Assembly: GCF_907164915.1 (NCBI RefSeq)
Contig: NC_061862.1
Location: 91,715,995 to 91,779,994, forward strand
Length of the DNA: 64,000 bases
Direction of reading: 5' to 3'
Source: Impatiens glandulifera
Taxonomy: Eukaryota; Streptophyta; Magnoliopsida; Ericales; Balsaminaceae
Each line of letters starts with the position of its first letter. Position 1 is the first letter of the stretch. A program made the translations under genes and the position numbers. The notes under the pieces are model-generated. The model had not been told where the DNA came from and did not search any database. It saw only the letters and a list, made by a program, of their open reading frames with translations. Positions 61,098 to 64,000 of the stretch are shown in pieces.

Positions 61098-61919
61098 GTT
61101 CTCTTTGTTTTGTTTGATTAAAGAATCTGTCATCTGCTCATATTCAGTCCTATTTGTCTTTCTTACCTTATCTTAACATTGTTAAAAAAATTATTTTATC
61201 TTGAAAGAATAAGTCAAAAGGTAAATAAATATAATTAATGTTGAAATTGATTTTATTTTAAAACCATAACTAAAAAAATACAACAAAAAATTCAATATTA
61301 CAATAATAGTCAGCAACAAAATTAAATCTTCTTTGAATATTTAACCAAATAAATACAAATTTGTCATGAGTTAAACAGAACAGAATGTCATGAGATTATT
61401 ATTACAAGTTACAAATAAGAAGTTATGTCAAGAGTTACATGAATAGAAAGTCAGGAGTTACACGATCAAGAAGTTATGAGTTGAAGTCTTCTAACCATTT
61501 TCAAAAGAACAAAAATGACATGAATTGAAAAGAAAAACATTCAAACCCCACTATGTCAAATCTAAAATGATCCATCTCTGCTTCGAATGTGGTTTGGTTC
61601 ACAACTACTATAAATTTAAAAACATTACAAGCGCAAATAGAAAGAACAAAAAAAATTTGCCGAACCTAAAAACACTAAGCCCGGTTAATATTACAAGAAT
61701 GGTTATGGCTGGATAGCATAACAGGAGATAGACAATCCTTCCTCTTATGAATAATTTCTTGATTTCTTTCACTTGTTTTACTCCATGTGTTTCTCAATAA
61801 TCACCCTTCCATGAAGAACCTTCAAATTGTCATCATCATTCCAAAGAAGGGGCATTTTTCTTTTTACCTAATGATGCAATAACAAACATGAAAGAGACTC
61901 ATTAGATCATCTTTTTATA
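61098..61919 (+). other. Interior of the Mutator-like element, with a possible zinc-knuckle fragment
   Basis: AT-rich sequence between the arms. One short frame (61525-61716) reads KMIHLCFECGLVHNYYKF, loosely resembling the CCHC knuckle (CF.CG...GH....C) of retroelement gag/ORF1 proteins, but the spacing is one residue short and the last Cys is missing. It may be a captured fragment or chance. Confidence 0.3.
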
Positions 61920-62541
61920 CATTCTTCATTCAGCTGAAAAACAATAGCAATCGAATTTAATGTTTTACACAAATCTAAGTACAATTTGTGTCGCTTCGCG
62001 TAATGCGATGTGCCTTTGCGTGACGACCGTGCTGCTTCGCATAACGCGACGGGTCTTCGTGAAACGTGAAGCCCTTCGCGAAACGTAAAGTTGCGAGAAT
62101 CAAATGAATCTTCTCTGAAACGGAACCGAATCAGAGCATCATCAACTTCATCATCGACAAGATGAACATCCACGATGAACATCCACGATGAACAATAAGA
62201 TGAATAATAAGAAAACCTCATGACTTAGGTTTGAAGATGAAAATAATGAAAATAAAACATAAATCGATCCAATCACCTAATATTAGAACGGGTTTTCGTC
62301 GTCGATTTATATAATGTGTTCGTTTAGGATTAGGGTTCCGCCGTGATTTCTCCGTCGCGAGAAGAGAGAGAAAGAAAATGACGAAATGAAAAAAATTAAG
62401 TATTTATATAAAAAAAAATCCTTTGCGAAAAGGGTATTTTCGTCCAAAAAAAATAAAGTGGTCACCAAATAAAAAAAAAAATGATCAGGTCACTACGGAT
62501 GTAAATATATGCATATTTAGGGTCATTTCGTCAAATTTCCG
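61920..62541. repeat. Right TIR of the Mutator-like element
   Basis: Inverted relative to 60286-61097; matching ends at TTCATTCAGCTGAAAAACAA (inner) and GGTCATTTCG..AAATTTCC (outer). The 104-codon frame on the minus strand across this arm is not recognised as a host protein. Confidence 0.85.
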
Positions 62542-62550
62542 GCTTCTAAA

Positions 62551-62896
62551 TGGTAGTGTTTCCCCTGTTCCTTAGTCCTTACACGAGGAGAGAGAACAGT
62601 TATAGTAATAAAAAAAAAACACTTTTTTTATTACAATAATACCTCTCCCTTTGGTAGTAGAGTATCTTATTCCAAGTCCAAATGGTAGAATACTCCGAAT
62701 AGAAAACCGATCCAACAAAAGAAAGCGCCATGATTGATCTAGAGGCTTCCATGGAAACCTTTTTTTCAGCAACACGACAAGCATAACTCGGTTTCTAGAC
62801 GATCCCAGAACAACATGTGAACTGCACGTGACGTGATACCCTCATCCATATTCCCTACTGGTAAGAAAGAGAAGAGGAAAGAAGAAAGAGACGAAC
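62551..62896 (+). promoter_or_regulatory. COX6A promoter and 5' leader, with a G-box
   Basis: A G-box core CACGTG (62825-62830) overlaps GCACGTGACGTGAT, about 67 bases before the ATG. A purine-rich GAAAGAGAAGAGGAAAGAAG leader follows. No clear TATA box was found, common for housekeeping genes. The region is only ~346 bases long before it meets the transposon, so the upstream promoter may have been displaced or replaced. Confidence 0.5.
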
Positions 62897-63255
62897 ATGG
62901 CGACGACGATTGTGAGATCATCCCTCCGAGGGATTGTTCGAGGAAGCCCTAACCCTAGGTCCCCTGTTTCCAAGAGGAATTTCGCTTCCTCTTCCCATCA
63001 CGACGATGCACGTAAGTAAGCAGAAGAATTTCTTCAGATATTTATTTAGGGTTGAAACTTATGATCATTCCGTTAATAACTTGTTATTATAATAAACAAT
63101 TTGTTCTGTTTTTTTGACACCATTAAATAAATGGGTTCTTATATCCAGATGAAGCTGCAAAATGGGAGAAGATTACTTATGTTGCAGCTGCATCTTGCAC
63201 CATCTTCGCTATATATAACCTCTCCAAGGGCCACCCTCAATATGAAGAACCTCCT
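62897..63255 (+). CDS. COX6A: Cytochrome c oxidase subunit 6a, mitochondrial (exons 1-2, 3' truncated by the window)
   Basis: Exon 1 (62897-63011) encodes MATTIVRSSLRGIVRG..., an Arg/Ser-rich mitochondrial presequence, then NFASSSHHDDA. It ends at C|GTAAGT. Exon 2 (63149-63255) follows a TATATCCAG acceptor and completes the His codon, giving HEAAKWEKITYVAAASCTIF, the matrix-side start and single membrane helix (AAASCTIFAIYNLSKG), then HPQYEEPP before a GTATGT donor. The match to plant COX6a (HHDDAYETAKWEKIT..., SKGH...EEPP) is strong. The remaining conserved part (HIRNKEFPWG-type) must lie in a later exon outside the window. The protein is a nuclear-encoded subunit of respiratory complex IV in the inner mitochondrial membrane. 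The ATG is chosen because the presequence begins there and no upstream in-frame start is evident. A G-box and a transposon end lie just upstream. Confidence 0.93.
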
Positions 63256-64000
63256 GTATGTTAATTTGCTTGCTATTTCTATATATCTATCTATCTGCCT
63301 GTCTCAATTGTTCTTGTTTCACTTTTACTCTTATCTTGGAAATTACAAATGTTGTGATATTACTTCAAAACTGAATGAATTAAGGGGTTTAATGGGTTGT
63401 AAATTTGTTATATACATTCAAAATCTCATATTATTTTTCTAGACATTTTTTCTTTTTAATATTTTAACACCACAAGATCATTTTTGTGTGACCCGGGTTT
63501 ATTCTCGGAATGGCTAGTATGACCCTGTAGTCATGAACTCTTTTAAATCATAGCAATTCTCATTCTTAGTGAGAATGGAATCATGATCTCCCTTTAAAGG
63601 TCTCTTGCGTGCAACCTTTGCTACTTGAACTACCTTGGTGATTGAGAAGATCACTTTATAATCTACCTAAATCATAATATAGTACAACTCAAAAAAGACC
63701 TTAATGATTCAGTTGAATCATTCTTTAATTGATGGGTATTCTTACACGATCACACGATCCCATTTTGGAAAAATGTCAATGCTAAAAAGTGAGTATTTTT
63801 TGCATTTGTTTTGTTGTAAGATATTTCAATATCGTGATTTAGTTGGCTAAGCTCATTATGATTTTTGATACATAAAAATAATTTTTTATTTTCCGGATCA
63901 TGCCGGCCAGATGAAAAAATGCACAGCTAAACCGCCCAAATTGTTTTTCATTTCACACTATGTATTTTTTTTTCTCCTCTAATGTCAACATTTGGATGCA
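63256..64000 (+). other. COX6A intron 2 (continues past the window)
   Basis: Begins GTATGT. No acceptor followed by the expected C-terminal coding sequence is seen before 64000, so the intron is at least 745 bases. A ~150-base less AT-rich stretch (63485-63640) includes GACCCGGGTTTATTCTCGG and AGTGAGAATGGAATCATGA; origin unknown. Confidence 0.6.

Larger units (their letters stand above)
60286..62541. mobile_element. Non-autonomous Mutator-like element with long TIRs
   Basis: The element starts GGGAAATGCGATGAAATGAC and its right end, inverted, reads CGGAAATTTGACGAAATGAC. It is flanked by the 9-bp duplication GCTTCTAAA (60277-60285, 62542-62550), the hallmark length for Mutator-like elements. 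The inverted arms are about 812 (60286-61097) and 622 (61920-62541) bases. Both contain a CT-rich leader-like stretch, CGCGTTACGCAAAGC repeats and GTACTTAGATTTGTGTAAAAC. No MuDR transposase is present. The right end lies about 355 bases before the COX6A ATG. Confidence 0.9.

Noticed and set aside
62572..62784. 70-codon minus-strand open frame upstream of COX6A, considered as a plastid or mitochondrial insertion
   Set aside because: No organelle gene was recognised and the frame lies in the COX6A promoter region; a similarity search would be needed to revive it.

Overview
The window looks like nuclear DNA of a flowering plant, probably a eudicot. It is very AT-rich, has long (AT)n tracts and many plant-type transposable elements, and carries the 5' part of a recognisable plant nuclear gene for mitochondrial cytochrome c oxidase subunit 6a (COX6A). 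The species cannot be named from the sequence. I see no rRNA gene, functional tRNA gene or CRISPR array.

Only two ordinary genes are supported, one at each edge and both cut by the window. On the left (about 1-540, minus strand) is the 5' end of an unidentified gene: TATA box, CT-rich leader, an ATG that is the last codon of exon 1, a GTACGT donor and a strong acceptor. On the right (62897 onward, plus strand) are exons 1 and 2 of COX6A. The roughly 62 kb between them is intergenic and built mostly of transposable elements, several nested.

Layout from left to right: tandem repeats upstream of the left gene (575-1640); a palindromic MITE (4059-4212); one copy of a ~470-bp duplicated segment (6290-6770); a Helitron-like block with a 2-kb degenerate minisatellite (7.47-10.0 kb); a SINE (12.66 kb); a complete Copia LTR retrotransposon on the minus strand with a TAATT target duplication (13614-19470), inserted into the second copy of the duplicated segment; a 1747-bp solo LTR with an AAATA target duplication (20054-21800) carrying a palindrome-rich array; AT deserts (21.8-23.7 and 26.2-29.5 kb); three dispersed copies (24.5-26.2, 29.9-32.1, 44.9-47.6 kb) of one non-coding family with a conserved TATA box; a Helitron whose 3' end appears to be split by an ORF1-only LINE (33-36.5 kb); an LTR remnant with a primer-binding site (38.85 kb); a 1.08-kb tandem duplication (39.6-41.7 kb); a 5'-truncated LINE (48-49 kb); a decayed PIF/Harbinger element with transposase and Myb/SANT-like genes (52.5-56.8 kb), interrupted by a 1538-bp CACTA element with a CTT target duplication; a short complete Helitron (57211-57771); and a long-TIR Mutator-like element with a 9-bp target duplication (60286-62541), ending about 355 bp before the COX6A start codon.

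No pathway links these features. What the window offers is a well-resolved record of nested insertion. Boundaries backed by target-site duplications or exact termini are firm; those of AT-rich blocks, dispersed repeats and decayed elements are approximate. I found no convincing new multi-gene system. The more unusual structures are the non-coding Copia interior filled with short hairpins, the hairpin array inside the solo LTR, the uncharacterised TATA-bearing repeat family, and the Mutator-like element placed next to the COX6A promoter.
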